NCBI GenBank assembly: GCA_963762605.1 | Contig: CAVXLJ010000018.1 | Span: 186,001 to 250,000 of the forward strand | Length of the DNA: 64,000 nucleotides | Direction: 5' to 3' | Source: CAVSRC01 sp963762605 | GTDB taxonomy: Bacteria; Pseudomonadota; Alphaproteobacteria; Rhizobiales; Kaistiaceae | Shown: in pieces, positions 40,411 to 49,443 of the stretch | Layout of the letters: the number at the start of each line of letters is the position of its first letter | Numbering within the stretch: position 1 is the stretch's first letter | Translations under genes and position numbers: made by a program | The notes under the pieces: model-generated | Seen by the model: the letters and a program-made list of their open reading frames with translations, nothing else | Told to the model about the DNA's origin: nothing | Database searches by the model: none

Positions 40411-41151
40411 CTACTTGTACGGCGGCAGCGGGATGGCCTTGTGGGCGGCGCGCAGCGCTTCCGACCAGCGTTCGCGCAGATCGTGGAAATAGGGCTCGGT
40501 CGCGTCGATGCGGTAGGTGAGATCCGATTTCAGCCCGTCGCGCCTGACGACCACGAGGTCGATCGGCAGGCCGACGCCGAGATTGGAGCGGATGGTCGAA
40601 TCCATTGAGATCAGGCCGAGCTTCAGCGCCTCCTCCAGGCTGGTCGCATCGACGACCGAGCGGTCGAGGATGGGCTTGCCGTATTTGTGCTCGCCGATCT
40701 GCAGATAGGGCGTGTCGGCCGTCGCCTCGATGAAATTGCCGGCGGCGTAGATCATGAACAGCCTCAGCCGGCCGCCCTTCACCTGGCCGCCGAGCAGCAT
40801 CGATACGTCGAACGATCCGGGGATCGCCTGTTCGAGTTGCTGGCCGACGGTGCGGTGGACCTCGCGGATGGCGCGGCCGACGAATTGTGCCGCCTTGAAC
40901 ATGCTCGGCATGTCGGTGATCACGTGCATTTCGTGAGTGTCGGGGTCCTCCATGCCCTCGCTGATGAGGGTGAGGACCGACTGGCTGACCGCCAGGTTGC
41001 CGGCGGTGGCGATCGCCATGACCGCCTCGCCCGGCTTCTCGAACAGATGCAGCTTGCGAAACGTGGCGATATTGTCGATGCCCGCATTGGTGCGGGTGTC
41101 GGCGATCATCACCAGACCTTCGCGGACAAGGATGCCCACGCAATAGGTCAT
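40411..41151 (-). CDS. Anbu proteasome-like peptidase
   Basis: A 246-residue Ntn hydrolase of the ancestral-beta-subunit (Anbu/BPH) family. The nucleophile is T2 exposed after Met removal (MTYCVGILV), with D18 (in IADTRTNAG) and K33 (in FRKLHLF) as the proteasome-type triad residues. Known homologues form spiral or open rings rather than closed barrels. The gene is the last of a four-gene operon with an ATP-grasp enzyme, alpha-E and transglutaminase, the diagnostic Anbu neighbourhood. The 86 bp gap to the transglutaminase gene is the only large gap in the operon. Confidence 0.93.
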   Translation of the reverse strand: MTYCVGILVREGLVMIADTRTNAGIDNIATFRKLHLFEKPGEAVMAIATAGNLAVSQSVLTLISEGMEDPDTHEMHVITDMPSMFKAAQFVGRAIREVHRTVGQQLEQAIPGSFDVSMLLGGQVKGGRLRLFMIYAAGNFIEATADTPYLQIGEHKYGKPILDRSVVDATSLEEALKLGLISMDSTIRSNLGVGLPIDLVVVRRDGLKSDLTYRIDATEPYFHDLRERWSEALRAAHKAIPLPPYK

Positions 41152-41237
41152 TTGCAGCCTCTGGGTTTCCCGGATGTGGCCGCCGACTATGCTACGAATC
41201 TCAGGTCCTTGTCACCGGGGCGGAACCGCGCCGTTTT

Positions 41238-42065
41238 TCAACGGTTTGGCGAGCGCGCATCGGGGCGGATGTCGACCCGGACGGACAGGCTTTCGCCGCT
41301 GCCGCCGAAGGTGAAGCCGCGGATCGGCGCCGCACCGAGACCATCGAGGCCGATGGCCAGCCGCACATAGGCATCGGTCGGGCACTGGCCGTTGGCCGGG
41401 TCGAAGCCGACCCAGCCGAGATCCTCGATCAGCACCTCCGCCCAGGCGTGACCGGCGGTCTGCTTGCTGGGGTTTTCGGTGTTCAGCATGTAGCCGCTGG
41501 CGTAGCGGGCGGGAATGCCGAGGGTGCGGCAGGCGGCGATGAAGACGTGGGCGAAGTCCTGGCAGACGCCGTGGCCGAGCGCGAAGGCATCGACGGCGCT
41601 GGTGCCGCTGTTGGTGGCGTCGACCTCGAAGGTCATGCGCTCGCCCATGGCTTCCATGAGGGCGTGCATCAGGCTGAGCCGGTCGCTGCCCACCTTTCCT
41701 GCGACCTCGCGGGCGAAGTCGCGGATCATCGGGTCGGCGGCGGTCAGTGCGGTGTCGCGCAAATAGAGGATCGGCGGAAAGCGCTCGACCTGGCCGCTGA
41801 GCACGCCGGCGGTGTCGAAGGTCTCGACGCTGCCTTCGGCGACGATGGTCAGGGCCTCGATCGGCCCGTCGAGCGTGAATTCCTGCATCAGGTTGCCGAA
41901 GGCATCGGCGGTCTGGTCAAGGCGGCAATCGACGTCCACCTCGATGCGCCAGGCGGCGATGTATTGACCGTTGTGACCGCGCGGCAGCAGGCGCAGAACC
42001 TCGATCGCCCGGTTCGGTGGTGTGGCGTAGCGGTAAGCCGTTTCGTGGCGGATGTTGAGGCGCAT
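41238..42065 (-). CDS. transglutaminase-like cysteine protease (Anbu operon)
   Basis: A 275-residue protein with an N-terminal beta domain (RLNIRHETAYRYATPPNRAIEVLRLLPR) and a transglutaminase core. The triad is C168 in GHGVCQDFAH, H206 in TAGHAWAEV and D222 in VGFDPANG. It ends 87 bp before Anbu and begins 13 nt after the alpha-E stop. In this class of operon it is thought to cleave or rearrange peptide bonds made by the ATP-grasp enzyme; the substrate is unknown. Confidence 0.93.
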   Translation of the reverse strand: MRLNIRHETAYRYATPPNRAIEVLRLLPRGHNGQYIAAWRIEVDVDCRLDQTADAFGNLMQEFTLDGPIEALTIVAEGSVETFDTAGVLSGQVERFPPILYLRDTALTAADPMIRDFAREVAGKVGSDRLSLMHALMEAMGERMTFEVDATNSGTSAVDAFALGHGVCQDFAHVFIAACRTLGIPARYASGYMLNTENPSKQTAGHAWAEVLIEDLGWVGFDPANGQCPTDAYVRLAIGLDGLGAAPIRGFTFGGSGESLSVRVDIRPDARSPNR

Positions 42066-42078
42066 GGCAGCCGCAGAG

Positions 42079-43023
42079 TCAGGTCAGGTATTGCTCGGTG
42101 ATGGCGATGCCGAGGCGGGCATTGTCGGCGATGAACTCGGTCAGGAATTCGTGCAGGCCGGGCCGGTTGAAGATCTCGCCGATCTCGGCGTTCTGCAGGC
42201 GCGTGCGGATCGAGCGTGCCGTGCGCTGTGCCGATCCCTGGCGGCCGTAGGCCAGTGACAACTCGTCGAGGAAATTCGACAGATTGATGTAGCAGCTGGC
42301 CAGCGATCGCGGCATCTGCTGGTTGAGCACCAAGAGGTCGGCGATGAGCCACGGCTTGAGGCTCTCATGGTAGACCCAGCGGTAGGCGGTGAGCGAGGAG
42401 ACCGAGCGCAGGATCGAGGCCCACTGAAAATAGTCGAGGCCGCCGCCGACCCGCGCCCCTTCGGGCAGCAGCAGGTGGTATTTCACGTCGAGGATGCGGG
42501 CGGTGGAATCGGCGCGCTCGAGATAGACGCCAAGGCGCAGGAAGAAGTAGGCGTCGTTCCTGAGCATGGCGCGATAGGCGGCGCCGTCGAAGCGCAGGCA
42601 GGCCTCCTTCACGCTGGTCAGGAACTCGTTCAGCGTATCGCGGTCCATGTGGGTGCCGTCATAGCGCTTGAGGTCCAGCCAGGCGCTGTTGATCGCCTCC
42701 CACATCTCCATGGTGAGCGCGGTGCGCTCGGCGCGGGCATTGTGGCGGGCGACCGCGATGCAGCTCTTGATGCTCGACGGGTTGTCGGCCGAAAACGCGA
42801 GGAAATCGATGACCGCGTCGCGATCCGTGGTCTCGTGCAATGCCTTGTAGGCGTTGAGCGCGCCGGCGGCGGCGAGCGCCGATTCCCATTCATTGGCTTC
42901 GCCGACATAGGTGATCGGCGTGGCGGCAAGGCGGCTGGTGGCGTCGATGATGCGCGCGGTGTCATCGGCCCGCTCGACATAGCGGGCCAGCCAGAACAGG
43001 CTGTCGGCGGCGCGGCTCAGCAT
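42079..43023 (-). CDS. alpha-E domain protein (DUF403)
   Basis: A 314-residue all-helical protein that opens LSRAADSLFWLARYVERADDTARIID, with the repeated form later (LRLGVYLERADSTARILD). This matches the alpha-E family. It has no catalytic motif of its own and is thought to assist the ATP-grasp ligase. It starts one base after the ATP-grasp stop, with probable translational coupling. Confidence 0.93.
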   Translation of the reverse strand: MLSRAADSLFWLARYVERADDTARIIDATSRLAATPITYVGEANEWESALAAAGALNAYKALHETTDRDAVIDFLAFSADNPSSIKSCIAVARHNARAERTALTMEMWEAINSAWLDLKRYDGTHMDRDTLNEFLTSVKEACLRFDGAAYRAMLRNDAYFFLRLGVYLERADSTARILDVKYHLLLPEGARVGGGLDYFQWASILRSVSSLTAYRWVYHESLKPWLIADLLVLNQQMPRSLASCYINLSNFLDELSLAYGRQGSAQRTARSIRTRLQNAEIGEIFNRPGLHEFLTEFIADNARLGIAITEQYLT

Positions 43024-43024
43024 G

Positions 43025-44458
43025 TCATGCGTCCAGCACCCATGTGTCCTTGGTGCCGCCGCCCTGGCTCGAATTGACCACCAGCGAGCCTTGCTTGAGG
43101 GCGACGCGGGTCAGCCCGCCCGGCACGATGCGGATGCGGTCGGCGCCCGACAGCACGAAGGGGCGCAGATCGACATGGCGCGGTGCGATGCCGGACTGCA
43201 CGAAGGTCGGCGAGGTCGACAGCGCCAGTGTCGGCTGGGCGATGAAGTTGTCGGGATCGGCCTTCACCTTCTCGGCGAAGGCGGCCACGGTGGCCTTGTC
43301 GGCGGCCGGGCCGACCAGCATGCCGTAGCCGCCGGAGCCGGCGACTTCCTTGACCACCAGTTCGGCCATGTGGTCGACCACATAGGCCAGTGCCTCGGGC
43401 TCGCGGCAGCGCCAGGTCGGCACGTTCTTCAGGATCTGGTCTTCGCCGAGATAGAAGCGGACGATTTCCGGCATGTAGGAATAGACCGCCTTGTCGTCGG
43501 CCACCCCGGTGCCCACCGCGTTGGCGAGCGTGATGTTGCCGGCGCGATAGGCATTCATGATGCCGGGGACGCCGAGGGCGGAATTGGGGCGGAAGGTGAG
43601 GGGATCGAGGAAATCGTCGTCGAGGCGGCGATAGATCACGTCGACGCGCTTCGGCCCCTCGGTGGTGCGCATGTAGACGACGTCGTCGCGCACCAGGAGG
43701 TCGCGGCCCTCGACCAGCTCGACACCGAGCTTGTCGGCGAGGAAGGAGTGTTCGTAATAGGCGCTGTTGAACGGCCCGGGCGTCAGCAGGGCGACGGTGG
43801 GCTCCTCCGGCGCGGATAGCGGGGCCACCGATTGCAGGGTGGCCAGCAGCTCTTCGGGATAGTTCTCGACCGGGGCGATGCGGTTGAAGGCGAACAGGTC
43901 GGGGAACAGCCGCATCATCACTTCGCGGTTCTCGAGCATGTAGGACACGCCCGACGGCGTGCGCGCATTGTCCTCGAGAACGTAGAAGTCGTCGTCGTCG
44001 ACGCGCACCACGTCGATGCCGGCGATCTGCACATAGATGCCGTGGGGCAGCTTCACGCCGGCCATCTCGGGCCGGAACTGGGTGTTGCAGTAGATGAGTT
44101 CGGGCGGGATCAACCCGGCCTTGAGGATCTCGCCCTCGCCGTAGATGTCGGCGAGGAACAGGTTGAGCGCATGCACGCGCTGCTCGAGGCCGCGCGACAG
44201 ACGCTCCCATTCCGGCTTGGTGAGGACCCGCGGGATGATGTCGAACGGGATGATGCGCTCTTCGGCCTCGGCCTCGCCATAGACCGAGAAGGTGATGCCG
44301 ATACGCCGGAAGAGGAGTTCCGCCTCGGCCCGGCGATGGGCGAGCACGTCGGGCGGCGTCGATTCAAGCCAACGCTGAAGGAACTCATAGCCGCGGCGGC
44401 ATTCGCCGTCGCGCACGAACATCTCGTTGAAGGCAACCGCCATGGGTCGTTCCGTCAT
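43025..44458 (-). CDS. circularly permuted ATP-grasp ligase (DUF404/DUF407 type)
   Basis: A 477-residue predicted peptide ligase in which the order of ATP-grasp elements is permuted. The N-terminal block AFNEMFVRDGECRRGYEFL, the mid EDNARTPSGVSYMLENRE and the C-terminal RIVPGGLTRVALKQGSLVVNSSQGGGTKD, shown in part, are the family landmarks (VLEDNARTPSGV; RIVPGGLTRVAL; SSQGGGTKDTW). It is the first gene of the operon. The ATG at 44458 was used; an in-frame ATG at 44443 is a near-equal alternative. Such enzymes are predicted to ligate amino acids or peptides using ATP, acting with alpha-E. Confidence 0.92.
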   Translation of the reverse strand: MTERPMAVAFNEMFVRDGECRRGYEFLQRWLESTPPDVLAHRRAEAELLFRRIGITFSVYGEAEAEERIIPFDIIPRVLTKPEWERLSRGLEQRVHALNLFLADIYGEGEILKAGLIPPELIYCNTQFRPEMAGVKLPHGIYVQIAGIDVVRVDDDDFYVLEDNARTPSGVSYMLENREVMMRLFPDLFAFNRIAPVENYPEELLATLQSVAPLSAPEEPTVALLTPGPFNSAYYEHSFLADKLGVELVEGRDLLVRDDVVYMRTTEGPKRVDVIYRRLDDDFLDPLTFRPNSALGVPGIMNAYRAGNITLANAVGTGVADDKAVYSYMPEIVRFYLGEDQILKNVPTWRCREPEALAYVVDHMAELVVKEVAGSGGYGMLVGPAADKATVAAFAEKVKADPDNFIAQPTLALSTSPTFVQSGIAPRHVDLRPFVLSGADRIRIVPGGLTRVALKQGSLVVNSSQGGGTKDTWVLDA

Positions 44459-44556
44459 GCAATCTGGCCCAGGACATCCCCGCGGGACCATCCTAGACCG
44501 TCTTGCAAGAAGAACGCCAATACTGGGTTAAGGTCCGCGGAAAACCGGACGGCAAA

Positions 44557-45393
44557 TCAGGCGATGGCGCTCTCGCCCTCGTCCTCGCCAAGGTCGTCGG
44601 CTTCGCCGTCGAAGAACGGCTCGATCGCGGCCGGCTCGCTGATATCGACGGAATTGATAAGTTCGAAGCGGCCGTCGAAATGCTCGGCGATGGCGGTGCA
44701 GCTCTCTACCCAGTCGCCGCAGTTGACGTAGACGATGCCGAAATCCTCGTGCAGGGCGGCGCGATGGATATGGCCGCAGACGACGCCATCGACGTCGTGC
44801 TCGCGGGCGGCGTTGGCGACAGCTTCTTCGTAGTGGCCGATGAAATTAACGGCACTCTTGACGCGCATCTTGGCCCAGTTGGAGAACGACCAGTAGGGCA
44901 GGCCGAAGGCGCGGCCGATGCGGTTGAGGACGATGTTGATGCCGAGAGCGGCGACATAGGCGTTGTCGCCAAGGAAGGCCAGCCAGCGCGCCTTGCTCTG
45001 CACGGGATCGAAAACGTCGCCGTGCAGGACGAGGTACTTCTTGCCGTCAGCCGCCTCGTGGATCACTTCATCGGCGAATTCGAGATCGCCGGAGGATTCA
45101 CCGCCGCAATAGGCGCGGGCGAATTCGTCGTGGTTGCCCGGAACGTAGACCAGACGGGTGCCGCGGCGCGCCTTGTTCATCAGGCAGCGCAACACGTCAT
45201 TGTGCGAGTCCGGCCAGTACCAGCGGGCCTGCAGGCGCCAGCCGTCGATGATGTCGCCGACCAGATAGATCGTCTCGGCGTCGTGGCTCTGCAGGAAGTT
45301 CAAGAGCGGACGCACCTGGCAGCCGCGGGTGCCAAGGTGGAAATCCGACAGAAACAGGGTCCGAAACCGTTCTGGCGCCGCGATCGCAGTCAT
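44557..45393 (-). CDS. UDP-2,3-diacylglucosamine diphosphatase-like metallophosphoesterase
   Basis: A 278-residue calcineurin-fold phosphoesterase. The complete dimetal set is visible: D17 and H19 (SDFHLG), D47 and D50 (GDIIDG), N87 and H88 (PGNHDE), H124 (VLHGD), and H208 and H210 (CGHIH). The family includes LpxH, which hydrolyses UDP-2,3-diacylglucosamine, but alphaproteobacteria often use LpxI instead, so a related lipid or nucleotide substrate is possible. It lies 14 nt downstream of the glycosyltransferase gene in a two-gene unit. Confidence 0.85.
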   Translation of the reverse strand: MTAIAAPERFRTLFLSDFHLGTRGCQVRPLLNFLQSHDAETIYLVGDIIDGWRLQARWYWPDSHNDVLRCLMNKARRGTRLVYVPGNHDEFARAYCGGESSGDLEFADEVIHEAADGKKYLVLHGDVFDPVQSKARWLAFLGDNAYVAALGINIVLNRIGRAFGLPYWSFSNWAKMRVKSAVNFIGHYEEAVANAAREHDVDGVVCGHIHRAALHEDFGIVYVNCGDWVESCTAIAEHFDGRFELINSVDISEPAAIEPFFDGEADDLGEDEGESAIA

Positions 45394-45406
45394 TCAAGCC
45401 TCTCCA

Positions 45407-46663
45407 TTAACCGCCGGGCGGCGCGCCATTGCCCCGCTCCATGTTGGCCATCGGACGCCGGCCGGTCGCAAGCGCCACCGCCGACCGTACCACGCGGGAG
45501 GTGCTCCAGCGCTCGACAAGCCGTCGCAGCGGGGTCCCCTCGTCCTTGATGTCCATCGCGTTGCCGCGCCAGACAAACCTGTTTCCCGTCCATCCGACGA
45601 TCCACAGCGGGAAGAGCAGCAGATCGCGCACGATCATCAGTCCGACGATGCGCAGCGATATCGGCCAGTCGTAGTGGCGGGCAAGCAGCGCCTCGGTGCC
45701 GTACCACGCAACGGCCAGGCCAACGAAGGCGCCGATCGGCAGCGCGCCCATGGCGACCAGAACGGCGGTCCCGAGCATCGGGAAGAAGCCGCCGGAGACG
45801 GCTTCCGGCGCATAGACCAGGGGGAAGGACGAGCGGCGCAGGCGCGCCCAGCGCATCTGTCGGCCCCAGACGTCGGCGACGGCCCGCTTGCCCAGCGGCT
45901 GCGGGAAAGGACGGATGACGAGGCGCACCTTGCGGCCGGCGGCGCGGATCAGCTTGGTCGAGGCGGCGTCCTCGGCGGGTTCGGCGGCAAGCGCCTCGAT
46001 GCTGCCGCCCTCGTCGAGATAGGCGCGCCGCCAGAACATCGTCTTGCCCTGCGCGTAGGCGGTGCCAAGCGCGTCGGCGATGAGCTGCCAGCGCGCCTGA
46101 TAGGTGTTGAGGAAGGCACATTCGAGCTCGGCGCCAAGCCCATCGGGCCGGGTGCCGACCGGCGGCGAGCAGACCAGACCGGTATCCGGCTGCCAACGCT
46201 CGAGCACACGGTCGAGATAATCGCGCGGCATCAGCACATTGCTGTCGGTCATGACGATCCAGTCATGGGCGGCGGCATGCCAGCCCTTGACCAGATTGTT
46301 GAGCTTGGGATTGATGCTGATGCGATCGTCGCCTACCAGAAGACGGCTTGGCACCTCGCCGTGCTCGTCCATCAGGCGGCGGATCAGCGGGATCACCGGA
46401 TCGCGCTCATCGGCCACGCAGAACACGATCTCGTAGTCCGCATAGTCGAGCGCAAAGGCCGAGGTCAGCGTCTCCTCGATATGGTTTTCGATGCCGCAGG
46501 CCGGCCGCAGGATGGTGACCGGCGGGCGCCCATGCTGCGCGTTCCCGCGGGTCGCGCGGGTCCGGGCAACAAGCAACGCAATGCCACCGAAATGGACCAA
46601 TGCGGCTATCCCCACGGTGGCGAATATCACGATCTGGAGAATCATTGCGGCGGACAGTGCCAA
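45407..46663 (-). CDS. GT21-type ceramide glucosyltransferase-like (HpnI-like) membrane enzyme
   Basis: A 418-residue membrane glycosyltransferase. It has an N-terminal helix, a GT-A catalytic domain (residues about 45-285) with the CGIENHIEET opening, D140 in MTDSNV, D232 in EDAASTK and the RQMRW motif at 268-272, then three C-terminal helices. The D-D-D-R-x-x-R-W layout is that of family GT21, which covers ceramide glucosyltransferases and HpnI of hopanoid synthesis. Which lipid is glycosylated cannot be decided from sequence, and no hopanoid or sphingolipid genes flank it. Confidence 0.85.
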   Translation of the reverse strand: MALSAAMILQIVIFATVGIAALVHFGGIALLVARTRATRGNAQHGRPPVTILRPACGIENHIEETLTSAFALDYADYEIVFCVADERDPVIPLIRRLMDEHGEVPSRLLVGDDRISINPKLNNLVKGWHAAAHDWIVMTDSNVLMPRDYLDRVLERWQPDTGLVCSPPVGTRPDGLGAELECAFLNTYQARWQLIADALGTAYAQGKTMFWRRAYLDEGGSIEALAAEPAEDAASTKLIRAAGRKVRLVIRPFPQPLGKRAVADVWGRQMRWARLRRSSFPLVYAPEAVSGGFFPMLGTAVLVAMGALPIGAFVGLAVAWYGTEALLARHYDWPISLRIVGLMIVRDLLLFPLWIVGWTGNRFVWRGNAMDIKDEGTPLRRLVERWSTSRVVRSAVALATGRRPMANMERGNGAPPGG

Positions 46664-47019
46664 TGTAGTGTGACGCCGGAATCAACCAATTATGACACCC
46701 TCGTAACGGTAATTGCTACAGCCCCTGGGGGCCAGCAATATCGCCGGAATCCGGGAGTTACATATGGCCGCGGCGCCGGTACCTCGTAGATATAGGGAGC
46801 GCCGGCCGGTTTCGCCTCCTTTGGTGGTGCAGGTCATGAACAGGACGCCTGTCATCTGGCGGGCACCAAGGGACCCGGCAGGATTGCCCGGGCCGTCGCC
46901 GCTGGTCCCGAGTGGGTAATCAATACGGGGCCGGCGGGCAAGCCCGTTGTGGCCGGACGTCGATGCTTGCCGCCAAAGGCGCGGCGGCTGGCGCGCAGCC
47001 CGGACATGGCAAATTCGCC
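46664..47019. other. gene-free intergenic region
   Basis: About 350 bp between the glycosyltransferase start and the SDR stop, both on the minus strand. No convincing coding frame, tRNA or regulatory dyad is evident; one 68-codon plus-strand frame (46713-46919) lacks coding character. It should carry the promoter of the glycosyltransferase gene. Confidence 0.4.
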
Positions 47020-47814
47020 TCAGCCGCCGTGTGCAAAGCCGGGATAATCGGTCATGCCGCCGTCGATGTAGACGGTGGTCGCCGTCATGTAGCTGGCGAT
47101 GTCGGAGGCGAGCACGACCGCCATGTTGGCGATGTCCTCCGGCTGGCCGACACGGCCCATGGGGATCTTGGTGAGCAGGTCCTTCAGCCCCTTGGGGTCC
47201 TGCCAGACCTCGGCATTGATGCGGGTGGCGACGGCACCCGGTGCGATGCACAGCACGCGCACGCCATAGGGGGCCGCTTCCTGGGCGAGCGTGTTGGCCA
47301 TCATGATGAGCCCGGATTTCGACGCCGCATAGGCGCTGTAGCCGCTCCAGGCGATGATCTGGTGAACGCTGGAGGTGTTGAGGATGACGCCCGATTTCTG
47401 CACCACCATGCGCTTCAGCGCCTCGCGCGCACACAGGAAGGCGCCGGTGAGGTTGATGTCGAGCACCTGTCGCCAGTGGTCGACATCGGTCTCCCAGGCG
47501 AGCGCCCGCGGGCCGTCGATGCCGGCATTGTTGACCAGCACGTCGATGCCGCCCCACGCCTTGTCGACGGTGGCGAACATCGCCGCGACCGCGGCCGCAT
47601 CGCTGACATCGGCCTTGACGGCGATGGCTTCGCCGCCGCCCCCCGTCAGCCCGGCGACCAGCGCCTCGGCTTCTTCCGGGTGGGTGACGTAGTTGACGGC
47701 GACTTTGGCGCCGGCCGCGCCGAAGGCGCGCACCATGCCGGCCCCGAGGCCGGAATTGCCGCCGGTCACCAGCACGCGCTTGTTTTCAGATCGATCTGCA
47801 TGGTGGTGGGACAT
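47020..47814 (-). CDS. SDR family oxidoreductase
   Basis: A 264-residue NAD(P)-dependent classical short-chain dehydrogenase. Cofactor loop TGGNSGLG at residues 17-24, NNAG later, the catalytic Ser in NTSSVHQ and the Y-A-A-S-K motif (YAASKSG) are present; the C terminus VYIDGGMTDYPGF is typical of glucose 1-dehydrogenase-type members. The N terminus carries a His-rich MSHHHADR. Substrate not determinable. It is a single gene, 55 bp from radC. Confidence 0.92.
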   Translation of the reverse strand: MSHHHADRSENKRVLVTGGNSGLGAGMVRAFGAAGAKVAVNYVTHPEEAEALVAGLTGGGGEAIAVKADVSDAAAVAAMFATVDKAWGGIDVLVNNAGIDGPRALAWETDVDHWRQVLDINLTGAFLCAREALKRMVVQKSGVILNTSSVHQIIAWSGYSAYAASKSGLIMMANTLAQEAAPYGVRVLCIAPGAVATRINAEVWQDPKGLKDLLTKIPMGRVGQPEDIANMAVVLASDIASYMTATTVYIDGGMTDYPGFAHGG

Positions 47815-47869
47815 ATAGGGCGCACCGGAAGATGGCCAGTCCCCGGTACCCGGCCTTGTCGCCCGCGCC

Positions 47870-48571
47870 TCACATCAGTTGCAGGCCCTTGAGGCTGACA
47901 TGCCCCTTCTTGCCGATGATGATGTGATCGTGGACGGCGATGCCCAGCGGCTTGGCGATATCGACCACCTGCTTGGTCATCTGGATGTCGGCAGTGGAGG
48001 GGGTGGGGTCGCCTGAGGGGTGGTTGTGGACGAGGATGAGGGCGGCGGCGGAAAGCTCGAGCGCCCGCTTGACCACTTCGCGCGGATAGACCGGCGTGTG
48101 GTCGATGGTGCCGGTCTGCTGGACCTCGTCGGCGATCAGCATGTTCTTCTTGTCGAGGAACAGGACGCGGAACTGCTCGACCGTCTCATAGGCCATCGCC
48201 GCCTTGCAGTAGTCGACGACGGCCGACCATGAGGTGAGCAGCGGGCGCTCGCGCACGGGATCGCGGGCGAAGCGCTGGGCGGCGGCCTGCACCAGCTTGA
48301 GATGGTGGATGACCGCATCGCCGACGCCGGCGATCTTGTGCAATTCGCCGGCAGGGGCGCTGAGCACCTCGGAGAAGGAGCCGAAGCGGGCAAGCAGCGC
48401 CTTGGCGATCGGCTTGGTGTCGCGGCGCGGGACGGACTGGAAGAGGATGAGCTCGAGCAGTTCGTAGTCGGCGAGCGCGGCGCCGCCGCCTTCGCGGAAG
48501 CGTTTCTTCAGCCGTTCACGGTGGCCGTGAAAGTGGGGCTTGTCCCCGTCACGGGTTGGCGGCGGGCTCAT
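47870..48571 (-). CDS. radC: RadC family JAMM-domain protein
   Basis: A 233-residue protein with the JAB/JAMM metalloprotease fold: an N-terminal helical UPF0758 domain (ADYELLELILFQSVPRRDTKPIA) with a helix-hairpin-helix IAGVGDAVIHHL, and the metal motif HNHPSGDPTPSTAD. Historically called RadC, its role in DNA repair is doubtful. The start at 48571 is inside the stop of map (4-nt overlap), indicating coupled expression. Confidence 0.93.
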   Translation of the reverse strand: MSPPPTRDGDKPHFHGHRERLKKRFREGGGAALADYELLELILFQSVPRRDTKPIAKALLARFGSFSEVLSAPAGELHKIAGVGDAVIHHLKLVQAAAQRFARDPVRERPLLTSWSAVVDYCKAAMAYETVEQFRVLFLDKKNMLIADEVQQTGTIDHTPVYPREVVKRALELSAAALILVHNHPSGDPTPSTADIQMTKQVVDIAKPLGIAVHDHIIIGKKGHVSLKGLQLM

Positions 48572-49407
48572 GTGCCGTCGGTATAGGCCAGCCCGTGCTT
48601 CGGCGAGACGGTGAAGATCTCGCAGCCGGTCTCGGTCACGCCGACCGAATGCTCATATTGGGCGGAGAGGGACCGGTCGCGGGTCACCGCCGTCCAACCG
48701 TCGGAGAGCACCTTCACGTGCGGGCGGCCGAGATTGATCATCGGCTCGACGGTGAAGATCATGCCCGGCTTCAGTTCGACGCCGTCGCCGCGGCTGCCGT
48801 AGTGCAGGATGTTGGGGGCGTCGTGAAACAGACGGCCAACGCCGTGGCCGCAGAAATCGCGCACCACCGAGCAGCGCTCGCCCTCGGCATAGTCCTGGAT
48901 GGCATAGCCGATGTCGCCGGTGGTGGCGCCCGGCTTGATCGCGGCGATGCCGCGCATCATCGATTCGTGGGTCACTTCCATCAGCCGCCGGGCGGCGCGC
49001 TTGACGTTGCCGATCGCATACATGCGGCTGGAATCGCCATGCCAGCCGTCGAGGATCAGGGTCACGTCGATATTGACGATGTCGCCATCCTTGAGCGGCT
49101 TGTCGCCGGGGATGCCGTGGCAGACGACGTGGTTGATCGAGGTGCAGGTCGATTTCATGTAGCCCTTGTAGCCGAGCGTGGCGGGCACGGCGTCGTGGGC
49201 GAGGGCGAAATCGTAGACGAAGCGGTCGATCTCGTCGGTCGCCACGCCCGGGCGGACGATGTCCTCGATGGCATCGAGGCACGCGGCGGTGAGCTGGCCG
49301 GCACGGTGCATGCCGGCGAAATCTTCCACGCTGTAGAGTTTGATCTGACCGTCGTTCTTCAGGGGGCCGACGGCGGCTTCGACGTAGTTGACCATGGTAG
49401 CGAGCAT
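48568..49407 (-). CDS. map: methionine aminopeptidase, type I
   Basis: Removes N-terminal methionine from nascent proteins. A 279-residue enzyme from the ATG at 49407, which has GAGAAG six nt upstream; a shorter form from 49395 is possible. The five metal ligands are recognisable in VNIDVT, GDSSRMYAIG, GHGVG, VEPMI and EHSVG. It is the upstream gene of radC, overlapping by 4 nt. Confidence 0.96.
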   Translation of the reverse strand: MLATMVNYVEAAVGPLKNDGQIKLYSVEDFAGMHRAGQLTAACLDAIEDIVRPGVATDEIDRFVYDFALAHDAVPATLGYKGYMKSTCTSINHVVCHGIPGDKPLKDGDIVNIDVTLILDGWHGDSSRMYAIGNVKRAARRLMEVTHESMMRGIAAIKPGATTGDIGYAIQDYAEGERCSVVRDFCGHGVGRLFHDAPNILHYGSRGDGVELKPGMIFTVEPMINLGRPHVKVLSDGWTAVTRDRSLSAQYEHSVGVTETGCEIFTVSPKHGLAYTDGT

Positions 49408-49443
49408 ATGGCGCTTCTCGCCGGAGCACGCAAGCATGGGCAG

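Noticed and set aside
46713..46919. 68-codon plus-strand frame in the 46.7-47.0 kb gap
   Set aside because: It lacks a ribosome-binding site, has no conserved pattern and its composition is not distinct from noncoding DNA.
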